A stretch of DNA of 12,360 nucleotides from Gemmatimonadota bacterium (lineage in GTDB: Bacteria; Gemmatimonadota; Gemmatimonadetes; Gemmatimonadales; GWC2-71-9), in the NCBI GenBank assembly GCA_016880225.1, contig JAEHDT010000207.1, positions 1-12,360 on the forward strand, given 5' to 3'. Numbering within the stretch: position 1 is the first letter of the stretch; the number at the start of each line of letters is the position of its first letter. A program made the translations under genes and the position numbers. Below the pieces are notes generated by a model. It was not told the origin of the DNA. It saw only the letters and a list, made by a program, of their open reading frames with translations, and searched no databases. Below are positions 5,806 through 12,360 of this stretch, in pieces.

Positions 5806-6396
5806 ATGCTCTTCGTCCTCGACAACTACGACTCCTTCACCTACAACCTCGTCCAGTTGTTCGGCGAGCTGGGCGCGGAGCCGGTGGTGTACCGGAACGA
5901 TGCGCTCAGCGTGGAGCAGGCACTGGCGCTCAAACCGACCGCGGCGGTGCTCTCGCCCGGTCCCGGCACGCCCGCGGCGGCAGGCATCCTCGTGCCGCTC
6001 GTCCGGGCGCTCGCCGGTGAGGTACCCGTGCTGGGCGTGTGCCTCGGCCATCAGGCGATCGGCGAAGCGTTCGGCGCGCGGGTGGTGCGAGCAGACCGCT
6101 TGATGCACGGCAAGACGTGTGAGGTGATTCACGAGGACGACGAGCTGTTCGAAGGGATTCCCAGCCCCCTCACCGGCATGCGCTACCACTCGCTCGTGGT
6201 CGAGCCGAGTTCGCTGCCCAACGACTTGGTGATCACGGCGTGGAGCGCGGACCGTCCCAAGGACGCCGAGATCATGGCGATGAAGCACCGGCGCCATCCG
6301 ATTTACGGCGTCCAGTTCCACCCCGAGTCGATCGGCACCGAGCACGGCAGACGGCTGCTCGAGAACTTCCTCAAGGTGGCTCACGCGATGGCATAA
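5806..6396 (+). CDS. trpG/pabA: Anthranilate/aminodeoxychorismate synthase glutamine amidotransferase subunit
   Basis: This class I glutamine amidotransferase releases ammonia from glutamine for TrpE (anthranilate) or PabB (4-amino-4-deoxychorismate), linking to tryptophan or folate. The 196-residue length is normal. It begins with the typical LDNYDSFTYNL and has the oxyanion-loop SPGPGTP (50-56). The nucleophile is Cys79 in GVCLGHQAIGEAFG, HGKT follows at 101-104, and the catalytic pair is His172 and Glu174 in VQFHPESI. TrpG and PabA cannot be told apart by sequence alone, and one subunit often serves both synthases. No trpE or pabB is in the window. The ATG lies eight bases after the thioesterase stop; a TAGATT box at 5795-5800 and weak ribosome signal leave open an internal promoter. 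Confidence 0.92.
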   Translation: MLFVLDNYDSFTYNLVQLFGELGAEPVVYRNDALSVEQALALKPTAAVLSPGPGTPAAAGILVPLVRALAGEVPVLGVCLGHQAIGEAFGARVVRADRLMHGKTCEVIHEDDELFEGIPSPLTGMRYHSLVVEPSSLPNDLVITAWSADRPKDAEIMAMKHRRHPIYGVQFHPESIGTEHGRRLLENFLKVAHAMA

Positions 6397-6462
6397 TCGG
6401 CGCATTCGCAGTCGCTTAGCACCAGGGCTAGACTCCACGGCACGGATTTTGTATGTTCCCCC
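6397..6462 (+). other. Intergenic gap before the Kdo operon
   Basis: This 66-base gap is the longest non-coding stretch between intact genes in the window. It is less GC-rich than the coding DNA and holds the candidate promoter at 6429-6457. A short TAGC...GCTA inverted repeat near 6417-6430 is too weak to call a terminator. Confidence 0.6.
6429..6457 (+). promoter_or_regulatory. Candidate sigma-70-type promoter for the Kdo/Lpt operon
   Basis: TAGACT at 6429-6434 resembles a -35 box (four of six bases of TTGACA). It is 17 bases from TATGTT at 6452-6457 (four of six bases of TATAAT). The expected transcript start, six or seven bases downstream, falls on or next to the kdsB GTG at 6463, so the transcript would be leaderless. 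No Shine-Dalgarno sequence precedes the GTG, which agrees with that reading. Inferred from sequence only. Confidence 0.42.
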
Positions 6463-7212
6463 GTGCCTGTCCTCGGCGTGATCCCGGCGCGGCTGGGCTC
6501 CAGCCGCCTCCCTCGCAAGCCACTCCTGCCTCTGGCAGGCGAACCACTCATCCTCTGGGTCATCCGGAGAGTCGCCGAGGCGGGTGTGTGCCAGCGCCTG
6601 GTCGTCGCCACCGATGCGCGCGAGATCGCCGCCGTCGTGGAGGGTGCCGGGTACGAGGCGGTGCTGACCTCCTCAGACCACCAGTCGGGCACCGAGCGAG
6701 TCGCGGAAGTCGTTGCAAATAAGACGTTTAGATCGTTCGACGTGGTGTTGAACGTACAGGGTGACGAGCCGCTCGTGGCACCCCGTGCGCTCGCCGGCGC
6801 GGTGGCGCGGGTGACGGGAGGCGATCCGATCGGGACCGCGGCGGGCGACTTGGACGGCGCGCTCGCAGCCGACCCCAACCGGGTAAAGGTCGTCGTGGAC
6901 GCGCGCGGCCGGGCGGTCTACTTCTCCCGCGCGCCGATTCCGTTCGACCGCGACGGCACGGGCGACGTGGTCTACCACCAGCACGTGGGCGTGTACGCCT
7001 ACACCCGGGAGGCGCTCGAGCGCTGGGTGCGGCTCCCGCCGGTGCCCGAGGAGCGGTGGGAGCGGCTCGAGCAGCTGCGGCCCCTGCTGCACGGTGTGGG
7101 GATCGGCGTGGCCCTCGTACCGGGAGCCGCGGCGCCCGGCGTTGACACGCCGGACGACCTGCGATACGCGGAAGCGCAGTTGACCCGCCACCTGAGGGAG
7201 GTGAGTCCGTGA
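6463..7212 (+). CDS. kdsB: 3-deoxy-manno-octulosonate cytidylyltransferase (CMP-Kdo synthetase)
   Basis: KdsB joins CTP and Kdo to make CMP-Kdo, the activated sugar for LPS inner-core assembly, in the cytoplasm. The 249-residue product has the nucleotide-binding start VIPARLGSSRLPRKPL (6-21), where the usual glycine before KPL is arginine. It also has VVATDARE, SDHQSGTERVAE (71-82), the metal-binding NVQGDEPL (97-104), and YFSRAPIPF plus HVGVYAY further on. The length fits E. coli KdsB. GTG 6463 puts the first strand in the right place; it lacks a Shine-Dalgarno site but has a promoter-like sequence just upstream. It ends in a four-base GTGA overlap with pyrG, which makes the CTP it consumes. 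Confident assignment. Confidence 0.95.
   Translation: MPVLGVIPARLGSSRLPRKPLLPLAGEPLILWVIRRVAEAGVCQRLVVATDAREIAAVVEGAGYEAVLTSSDHQSGTERVAEVVANKTFRSFDVVLNVQGDEPLVAPRALAGAVARVTGGDPIGTAAGDLDGALAADPNRVKVVVDARGRAVYFSRAPIPFDRDGTGDVVYHQHVGVYAYTREALERWVRLPPVPEERWERLEQLRPLLHGVGIGVALVPGAAAPGVDTPDDLRYAEAQLTRHLREVSP
7195..7201 (+). promoter_or_regulatory. Strong ribosome binding site for pyrG
   Basis: AGGGAGG seven bases before GTG 7209, inside the end of kdsB, fixes the pyrG start at the GTGA overlap. Confidence 0.6.
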
Positions 7213-8861
7213 GCTCGACGAAGTACATCTTCGTGACCGGCGGCGTCGTCTCTTCGCTTGGCAAGGGCATCGCGGCCGCGTCGCTCGGCCGGCTGCTGGT
7301 GGAGCGGGGCCTCCGAGTCACGATCCAGAAGTTCGATCCCTACATCAACGTCGACCCCGGCACCATGTCGCCGTTCCAGCACGGCGAAGTGTACGTGACC
7401 GACGACGGCGCGGAGACGGACCTCGATCTCGGCCACTACGAGCGGTTCATCGACCGGTCGCTGTCGCAGGTGAACAACGTCACCACCGGGCGGATCTACC
7501 TGTCGGTGATCACGAAGGAGCGGCGCGGCGAATACCTCGGGTCCACGGTGCAGGTCATCCCGCACATCACGGACGAGATCAAGGCCTCCATCCGCCGGCT
7601 CGCACCCGACCACGACGTCGTCATCACCGAGATCGGCGGCACGGTGGGTGATATCGAGTCGCTGCCGTTCCTCGAGGCGATCCGTCAGTTCCGCCAGGAA
7701 GTGGGCCGCGACAACACGCTGTTCATCCATCTCACGCTCGTGCCCTTCATCGCAGCCACCGCGGAGCTCAAGACCAAGCCCACGCAACACTCGGTCCGCG
7801 AGCTGATGCAGATCGGAATCCAGCCCGACATCCTGATTTGCCGGACCGAGCGGCCGCTCTCGGAGGAGCTGAAGCGCAAGATCGCCCAGTTCTGCAACGT
7901 GGACTTCGGGTGCGTGGTGGAGAGCCCCGACGTCAAGTCGATCTACGAGATCCCGCTCACCCTGCACGAGCAGGGGCTCGACCGCGAAGTGTGCCAGCGG
8001 CTGCACCTCGAGACCAAGGAGCCCGACTTGCGCTCGTGGGCGCAGATGGTGGGCAAGATCCTCGACCCGGCGGAGCGCGTCCGCATCGCGGTGGTGGGGA
8101 AGTACACCGAGCTGGCGGACAGCTACAAGAGCGTGCACGAAGCGCTGGTGCACGGCGGGATCGCGAACGACTGCGGCGTGCAGATCGAGTGGATCTCGTC
8201 GGATCGCTTCACCGATCAGCAGGCCGCGGGCGAGCTGCTCGGCGGCTACGACGGCCTGCTCGTGCCGGGGGGCTTCGGCGTGCGCGGCGTCGAGGGCATG
8301 TTGGAGGCGATCCGCTGGGCGCGGGAGCGCAAGCTGCCGTTCTTCGGGATCTGCCTCGGGCTCCAGACCGCGATCATCGAGTTCGCGCGCGACGTGGTGA
8401 AGCTCCCCGACACCAACTCGAGCGAGTTCGCGCCCGAGTGCCAGAACCCGGTGATCGCGCTGATGCGGTCGCAGGAAGGCATCCAGGAGATGGGGGGCAC
8501 CATGCGGCTGGGGGCCTACCCGTGCAAGCTCCGCCCCGGCTCGCGCGCCGCCCAAGCCTACGGAGCGCTCGAGGTGAGCGAGCGGCACCGTCACCGCTAC
8601 GAGGTCTCCAACGCCTACCGCGACGTCCTCGCCGAGTACGGGATGCGCTGCGCCGGCCTCTCCCCCGACGGGTCGCTGGTCGAGATGATCGAGCTGCCCG
8701 ATCACCCCTGGTTCATCGGCTGCCAGTTCCACCCCGAGCTCAAGTCGCGGCCCACGCGGCCGCACCCGCTGTTCGCCGGATTCATCGGCGCGGCGCGGCA
8801 ACAGCACCGAGCCCGGAGTCACGCCGAGCGGCCGTCCCAGCTCGCGGGTCTGCACGACTGA
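7209..8861 (+). CDS. pyrG: CTP synthase
   Basis: PyrG aminates UTP to CTP using glutamine and ATP, as a cytoplasmic tetramer. The 550-residue product has the synthetase domain first: FVTGGVVSSLGKG (8-20) as the P-loop, DPYINVDPGTMSPFQHGEV, and TEIGGTVGDIES (140-151) with the magnesium-binding Glu141. A linker around 285 leads to the amidotransferase domain, with LVPGGFGVRG (351-360), the nucleophile Cys382 in GICLGLQ, and His508 and Glu510 in CQFHPEL. A short poorly conserved basic tail follows. The start is GTG, sharing GTGA with kdsB. It sits between kdsB and kdsA, so CTP supply is tied to Kdo activation at the operon level. One base separates it from kdsA. Assignment is secure. Confidence 0.97.
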   Translation: MSSTKYIFVTGGVVSSLGKGIAAASLGRLLVERGLRVTIQKFDPYINVDPGTMSPFQHGEVYVTDDGAETDLDLGHYERFIDRSLSQVNNVTTGRIYLSVITKERRGEYLGSTVQVIPHITDEIKASIRRLAPDHDVVITEIGGTVGDIESLPFLEAIRQFRQEVGRDNTLFIHLTLVPFIAATAELKTKPTQHSVRELMQIGIQPDILICRTERPLSEELKRKIAQFCNVDFGCVVESPDVKSIYEIPLTLHEQGLDREVCQRLHLETKEPDLRSWAQMVGKILDPAERVRIAVVGKYTELADSYKSVHEALVHGGIANDCGVQIEWISSDRFTDQQAAGELLGGYDGLLVPGGFGVRGVEGMLEAIRWARERKLPFFGICLGLQTAIIEFARDVVKLPDTNSSEFAPECQNPVIALMRSQEGIQEMGGTMRLGAYPCKLRPGSRAAQAYGALEVSERHRHRYEVSNAYRDVLAEYGMRCAGLSPDGSLVEMIELPDHPWFIGCQFHPELKSRPTRPHPLFAGFIGAARQQHRARSHAERPSQLAGLHD

Positions 8862-8862
8862 C

Positions 8863-9681
8863 ATGGCGCCGCATTTCGGCGGGGGAGCCTCCCCGTTCCT
8901 CATCGCGGGGCCCTGCGTCGTCGAGTCCGACGACCTGAACCTGCGGATCGGCGAGGCGCTCGCCGAGCTCGGCCGGGAGCTGGGCGTGCACGTCATCTAC
9001 AAGGCGTCGTACGACAAGGCGAACCGGTCACGACTGGACGCCGCGCGGGGTCCGGGACTCGAGCGGGGCCTCGCCGCGCTCGCGCGGGTGCGCGCCGCGA
9101 CCGGCCTGCCGATCCTCACGGACGTGCACGAAGCCGGCCAGGTGCCCGCCGCCGCTCAAGTGGCGGACGTGCTCCAGGTTCCCGCTTTCCTCTGCCGCCA
9201 GACCGATCTGCTCGTCGCCGCCGGCCGGGCGGGGCGCCCGGTGAACGTGAAGAAGGGGCAGTGGATGTCCCCGGAGGGAATGGCGGGAGCCGTGGAGAAG
9301 CTGCGCGCCGGCGGGGCCCCCGAGGTCGCCGTCACGGAGCGGGGCACGTTCTTCGGTTACGGCGACCTGGTGGTGGACATGCGGAACTTCGCCCGGCTCC
9401 GCGCCGCCTGCGGCGTGCCCGTGGTGTTCGACGCCACGCACGCCGTGCAGCAGCCGGGGCAGGGACGGGACGGGGCGAGCGGCGGCCTGCGGCAGTTCAT
9501 CCCGCCGCTGCTCTACGCCGCCGCGGCCGCCGGCGCCGACGGCTTCTTCCTCGAGACGCACCCCGATCCCGACCGCGCTCCGTCGGACGGCCCCAACATG
9601 GTTCCGCTCGACCAGCTCGCCGGGATCGTGAGCGTCGCGCTGGACGTGTGGCACCGGGCCCGGGAGGCGGTCCGTGCTTGA
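8863..9681 (+). CDS. kdsA: Kdo-8-phosphate synthase (metal-dependent type)
   Basis: KdsA condenses arabinose-5-phosphate and phosphoenolpyruvate to Kdo-8-phosphate in a TIM barrel. The 272-residue product is of normal length. IAGPCVVES (14-22) carries Cys18, and with His193 (DATHAVQQPG), Glu231 (LETHPDP) and Asp242 (SDGPNMV) it completes the metal site known from the Aquifex enzyme. The E. coli type has asparagine at the cysteine position. Substrate-binding stretches include YKASYDKANRSR, LTDVHE, QVPAFLCRQTDLL and NVKKGQWMSP. ATG 8863 follows the pyrG stop by one base without an obvious Shine-Dalgarno site, suggesting re-initiation. It overlaps kdsC by eight bases. Metal dependence is inferred from the ligands, and the function is secure. 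Confidence 0.96.
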   Translation: MAPHFGGGASPFLIAGPCVVESDDLNLRIGEALAELGRELGVHVIYKASYDKANRSRLDAARGPGLERGLAALARVRAATGLPILTDVHEAGQVPAAAQVADVLQVPAFLCRQTDLLVAAGRAGRPVNVKKGQWMSPEGMAGAVEKLRAGGAPEVAVTERGTFFGYGDLVVDMRNFARLRAACGVPVVFDATHAVQQPGQGRDGASGGLRQFIPPLLYAAAAAGADGFFLETHPDPDRAPSDGPNMVPLDQLAGIVSVALDVWHRAREAVRA

Positions 9682-10246
9682 CGCCGCCGTCGCCCGGCGC
9701 TTGAAGCTCGTCGGCCTGGACGTCGACGGCGTGTTGACCGACAACGGCGTCTACCTCGGCATGGTCGGGGACCACCCCGTGGAGCTCAAGCGCTTCCACA
9801 TCCAGGACGGCCTCGGCGTCCGCATGCTCCGCTCCGCGGGGCTCGTCGTCGTGTGGCTCTCCGGACGGGAATCCACGGCCACCGCGCTGCGGGCGCGCGA
9901 GCTCGGCGTCGACGAGCTGATCCAGGACCCGATGGCACGCAAGCTCCCGGCGTTCGAAGGCGTGCTGGCGCGGCGCGGGTTCGCGTGGGAAGACTGTGCG
10001 TTCGTAGGCGACGACCTCGCAGATCTTCCGGTGCTCACGCGGGTGGCCCTCCCCATCGCGGTCGCGAATGCCGTGGCGGAAGTGAAGGCCGGCGCACGGG
10101 TCGTCACGACCGTCGCCGGCGGTCAGGGGGCGGTCCGCGAAGTCGCCGAGCTGATCCTCAAGGCCCGCGGCGAGTGGCAGGGCCTGGTCACGAAGTATTT
10201 TCAGGAGCGTGGCGATGCCCCGCACGGAGCCCAGCGATCTCGTTGA
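9674..10246 (+). CDS. kdsC: Kdo-8-phosphate phosphatase (HAD family)
   Basis: KdsC removes the phosphate from Kdo-8-phosphate. It is a small cap-less HAD phosphatase of 190 residues, usually tetrameric. Motif I is LDVDGVLTD with nucleophile Asp16 and acid/base Asp18. Motif II is LSGRES (Ser63), motif III is Lys90, and motif IV is VGDDLADLPVL with Asp113/Asp114. RFHIQDGLGVRML (40-52) is the typical KdsC insertion after motif I. GTG 9674 has GGGAGG six bases upstream (9662-9667) and overlaps the kdsA end by eight bases. The last ten residues extend across the kdsD start, giving an unusually long overlap. Clear KdsC by motifs and by its place in the pathway order. Confidence 0.94.
   Translation: MLDAAVARRLKLVGLDVDGVLTDNGVYLGMVGDHPVELKRFHIQDGLGVRMLRSAGLVVVWLSGRESTATALRARELGVDELIQDPMARKLPAFEGVLARRGFAWEDCAFVGDDLADLPVLTRVALPIAVANAVAEVKAGARVVTTVAGGQGAVREVAELILKARGEWQGLVTKYFQERGDAPHGAQRSR
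10203..10207 (+). promoter_or_regulatory. Ribosome binding site choosing ATG 10215 for kdsD
   Basis: AGGAG lies seven bases before ATG 10215 but only one base before GTG 10209, so the ATG is the better start. Confidence 0.55.
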
Positions 10247-11189
10247 GCGCGGGCGCCGGGTGCTCGCCCTCGAAGCCGAGGCGATCCGCCGGGTCGCCGA
10301 CCGACTGAACCCCGCGTTTGCGGCGGCCGTGCGGCTGCTCGCGGCCGCCAAGGGCCGCCTCATCGTTTCCGGGGTCGGCAAGTCGGGACTCATCGCTCGC
10401 AAGATCGCCGCCACGTTCACGTCCACCGGCACCCCCGCCTCGTTCCTCCACCCCGTCGACTCGCTGCACGGCGACCTGGGGCTGGTGGGCCGGGACGACG
10501 CGGCGCTGTTGCTGTCGAAGAGCGGGGCCTCGGACGAGCTGTTCGGCCTCGTGGGCCAGCTCAAGCGGCTCGGCGTGCCGATCGTCGCGATCACGGGAGA
10601 CCCGGATTCCGTGCTGGCGCGCCAGTCCGACGTCGTGCTCGACGCCAGCGTCGCCGAGGAAGCATGCCCCGAGACGCTCGCGCCGACCACCAGCACCACC
10701 GCCGCGCTCGCCCTGGGCGACGCCCTCGCCGTGACGATGCTCGAGGTGAAGGGGTTCCGGCGCGAGGACTTCGCGGCGCTGCATCCCGGCGGCGCGCTCG
10801 GGAAGAACCTGCTGCTGCGCGTCGCCGACGTCATGCTCGCCCGCGACCTGCCCACGCTCGGCCCCGACCGCCCGATGCGCGAGTGCGTCGTGCTGCTGGC
10901 GGAGAAGCGCGGCACCGTCGCCGTGGTGGACGGCGCCGGCGGCCTGGTCGGCGTGGTGACGGCGGGCGACCTGACGAGACTTATGGAGCGCACGGACCAG
11001 TTCCTCGACATCCCGGTGGGCGAGGTGATGACCCGCACGCCCAAGAGCACCACCCCGGGCGAGCTGGCGGGTGCTGCCGTGCAGCTGATGGAGCGCTACG
11101 GCATCATGGCCCTGCCGGTGCTGGACGGCGGCCGCAAGGTCGTCGGGATGGTGCACCTGCACGACCTGATGAAAGCGGGGGCGGCGTGA
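10215..11189 (+). CDS. kdsD: D-arabinose-5-phosphate isomerase
   Basis: KdsD converts ribulose-5-phosphate to arabinose-5-phosphate, the first committed step to Kdo. The 324-residue product has a SIS domain (about 35-170) and two CBS domains (about 200-320), the standard layout. Lys56 (GVGKSG), Glu108 (SGASDELF), Glu149 (EEACPETLAPTTSTT) and His190 (ALHPGGALGK) match the active-site residues of E. coli KdsD with a constant offset of three. ATG 10215 is preferred because of its ribosome site; GTG 10209 adds two residues. Its first 32 bases lie inside kdsC, and its stop shares GTGA with lptC. The CBS pair could bind a nucleotide such as CMP-Kdo as feedback, as reported for relatives; this is inference. 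Function is secure. Confidence 0.95.
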   Translation: MPRTEPSDLVERGRRVLALEAEAIRRVADRLNPAFAAAVRLLAAAKGRLIVSGVGKSGLIARKIAATFTSTGTPASFLHPVDSLHGDLGLVGRDDAALLLSKSGASDELFGLVGQLKRLGVPIVAITGDPDSVLARQSDVVLDASVAEEACPETLAPTTSTTAALALGDALAVTMLEVKGFRREDFAALHPGGALGKNLLLRVADVMLARDLPTLGPDRPMRECVVLLAEKRGTVAVVDGAGGLVGVVTAGDLTRLMERTDQFLDIPVGEVMTRTPKSTTPGELAGAAVQLMERYGIMALPVLDGGRKVVGMVHLHDLMKAGAA

Positions 11190-11716
11190 GAGTCGCCGCG
11201 CTGCTCTGCGCCCTGTTGCTCGGATGCGACACCGGGATCAAGCCGACGGCGACTGTCGCCGCCGCCGATTCGGCCGACCAGGTGTTGTTCAACATGTCGC
11301 ACTTCGTGACCGACGCCGGGATCCAGCGTGCCCACGTGCTGGCCGATACCGCATATTTCTACTCCCCCGCGCAAACCGCGGAGCTGCGCAACGTGCACAT
11401 CACGTTCTACGACCAACGCGGCGCCGAGACGTCCACGCTCACCTCGCGGGAGGGAACGTACCACTGGCGCAGTGGCGACATGGAGGCACGCGGGCACGTG
11501 GTGGTCGTGCGCACCGATGGTGCCACGCTGCGCACCGAGGTGATCCGCTACAATCAGGTGCGAAACCAGGTCAGCTCCGATCAAACGTTCGTGTTCGACG
11601 AGCCGGGCCGCCACATCGAGGGTGACGGGTTCACGTCCGATCCGGACTTCAAGGTCGTCACGGCGACCCGACCGCACGGCAAGGCGGGCGGCAAGTTCAC
11701 GCTCCCGAACCAATGA
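11186..11716 (+). CDS. lptC: LPS export ABC transporter periplasmic protein LptC, predicted lipoprotein
   Basis: LptC sits at the inner membrane and passes LPS from LptBFG to LptA. The 176-residue product begins MRVAALLCALLLGCDTG, a very short signal peptide with a lipobox (LLGC, Cys14) and aspartate at +2. The E. coli LptC instead keeps an N-terminal transmembrane helix. The beta-jellyroll part follows, with LADTAYFYSP, TSREGTYHW, MEARGHVVVVRTDGATL, NQVSSDQTFVF and DGFTSDPDFKVV, all typical of the LptC/YrbK family. GTG 11186 overlaps the kdsD TGA by four bases and matches the signal peptide. It ends in a two-way overlap with lptA (ATG 11713 or 11716). Family firm; the lipid anchor is inferred from the lipobox. 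Confidence 0.88.
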   Translation: MRVAALLCALLLGCDTGIKPTATVAAADSADQVLFNMSHFVTDAGIQRAHVLADTAYFYSPAQTAELRNVHITFYDQRGAETSTLTSREGTYHWRSGDMEARGHVVVVRTDGATLRTEVIRYNQVRNQVSSDQTFVFDEPGRHIEGDGFTSDPDFKVVTATRPHGKAGGKFTLPNQ

Positions 11717-12360
11717 TGGCCGCCCTGTTCTTGGTTACCCTGTTGCCGCAGCAGCCCGCGGCGCCGGCCGACACCGGCAGCGGGCGGCCCTGCAAGGTGA
11801 TCATCGACTCCGTGGGGCGGCAGGCGCAGCAGGTGGAGGTCCGGCCGGGGGAGACCAACGTCTTTGCCGGCGGCGGCGTGTTGGCCCATTGCGACGGCAC
11901 CACCAGCACGCTCGCGGCCGACAGCGTCGCCTGGTTCGCCGGCGTCAGCCGGTTCGACATGATCGGCCAGCGGAATCCCGTGCACATCCGCGACACCGCC
12001 ATCACGCTCGACGCCACCACGGCCGCCTACTACCTGCGGCAAGAGCGCCTCGAGGCACACAAGAACGTCGTCGCCGTGAACCGCGGCACCGGGTCGGTGC
12101 TGCGCGGTCCCAACCTGACGTACTATCGCGCGGCCAAGGGCATCCGGGACACGTTGGAGATGTACGCGTCGGGCCGCCCCACCATCGACTACCGCGCCAG
12201 CGCCGACTCGGGGGGTGGGGAGGGGAACGCGGAGCCGTACGTGATCGTCGCCGACCGGGTGCGCTTCAAGGGAAACGACCGCACCTGGGGCGGCGGCCAG
12301 GTCACCATCGACCGCAGTGATTTCGCTGCCCGCGGCGATTCCATGCAGCTCGACCAGACC
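11713..12360 (+). CDS. lptA: LptA/OstA-like periplasmic LPS transport protein (3' end beyond window)
   Basis: The frame from ATG 11713 is open to the last base, giving 216 residues of an incomplete protein. The start MMAALFLVTLL-PQQPAAPAD is a short signal peptide with a likely cleavage after APA (about residue 19); it lacks the usual positive charge at its N terminus. Then OstA-like beta-jellyroll repeats appear: DSVGRQAQQVEV, NVFAGGGVLAHCDG, HIRDTAITLDATTAAYYLRQERLEAHKNVVAVNR as one unit, and IVADRVRF then QVTIDRSDFAARGDSM as another. LptA forms the periplasmic bridge that carries LPS to LptD. Cys27 and Cys60 could form a disulfide. ATG 11716 one codon later is an alternative start. Position after lptC supports LptA over an LptD N-terminal domain, but the missing C terminus leaves that open. 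Confidence 0.82.
   Translation, partial: MMAALFLVTLLPQQPAAPADTGSGRPCKVIIDSVGRQAQQVEVRPGETNVFAGGGVLAHCDGTTSTLAADSVAWFAGVSRFDMIGQRNPVHIRDTAITLDATTAAYYLRQERLEAHKNVVAVNRGTGSVLRGPNLTYYRAAKGIRDTLEMYASGRPTIDYRASADSGGGEGNAEPYVIVADRVRFKGNDRTWGGGQVTIDRSDFAARGDSMQLDQT

Noticed and set aside
6414..6432. Small inverted repeat as terminator after trpG/pabA
   Set aside because: The stem is only about four base pairs and no T run follows.
6999..8996. Minus-strand open frame of 665 codons
   Set aside because: It is antisense to pyrG and kdsB, with no recognisable domain; GC-rich codon use leaves the opposite strand open.
9497..11053. Minus-strand open frame of 518 codons
   Set aside because: It is antisense to kdsA, kdsC and kdsD; no family motifs.
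1..12360. A new defence, CRISPR or biosynthetic system
   Set aside because: No repeat array, no toxin-antitoxin pair and no unknown gene cluster; all genes but the 90-residue one belong to recognised families.

Overview
This is a GC-rich window (most genes near 70% GC by eye). It is almost entirely co-oriented housekeeping DNA on the + strand, with genes overlapping or separated by only a few bases. The organism is inferred to be a diderm, LPS-making bacterium that makes menaquinone by the futalosine route. The combination of mqnA-mqnC, dense GC-rich packing and a Kdo/Lpt operon containing pyrG would suit Gemmatimonadota or a neighbouring phylum, but no marker settles the taxonomy. No previously undescribed multi-gene system was found. 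The points of interest are variations within known families.

Left edge (1-275): bases 1-198 read on the minus strand as an internal piece of a DDE transposase resembling the IS701/IS4-like group. The piece abuts, with no visible IS end, the last 25 or so codons of a futalosine-pathway gene (MqnA-like, + strand, stop at 273-275). This is either a decayed insertion/deletion scar or an assembly chimera.

Left half (278-6396): mqnC; a short divergent PurE-like protein; ispF; a DedA membrane protein that appears to start at CTG; an isoprenylcysteine-methyltransferase-like membrane protein; a XerD-type recombinase; a 90-residue orphan; an atypical Fpg/Nei-family glycosylase; a hotdog thioesterase; and a TrpG/PabA-type glutamine amidotransferase. 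The largest gap is 8 bases, so much of this is probably one or a few long transcripts.

Right half (6463-12360): after a 66-base gap with a candidate promoter comes kdsB-pyrG-kdsA-kdsC-kdsD-lptC-lptA. This encodes every step from ribulose-5-phosphate to CMP-Kdo: KdsD isomerase, KdsA synthase, KdsC phosphatase and KdsB activation. PyrG makes the CTP that KdsB uses. LptC and LptA follow, the periplasmic carriers of finished LPS. LptC looks like a lipoprotein rather than having the usual transmembrane anchor, and LptA runs off the right edge.

Every gene except the transposase fragment is on the + strand. Long minus-strand open frames are shadows of GC-rich codon usage. No tRNA, rRNA, CRISPR array or riboswitch was recognised, and no stretch over 300 bases lacks a gene.
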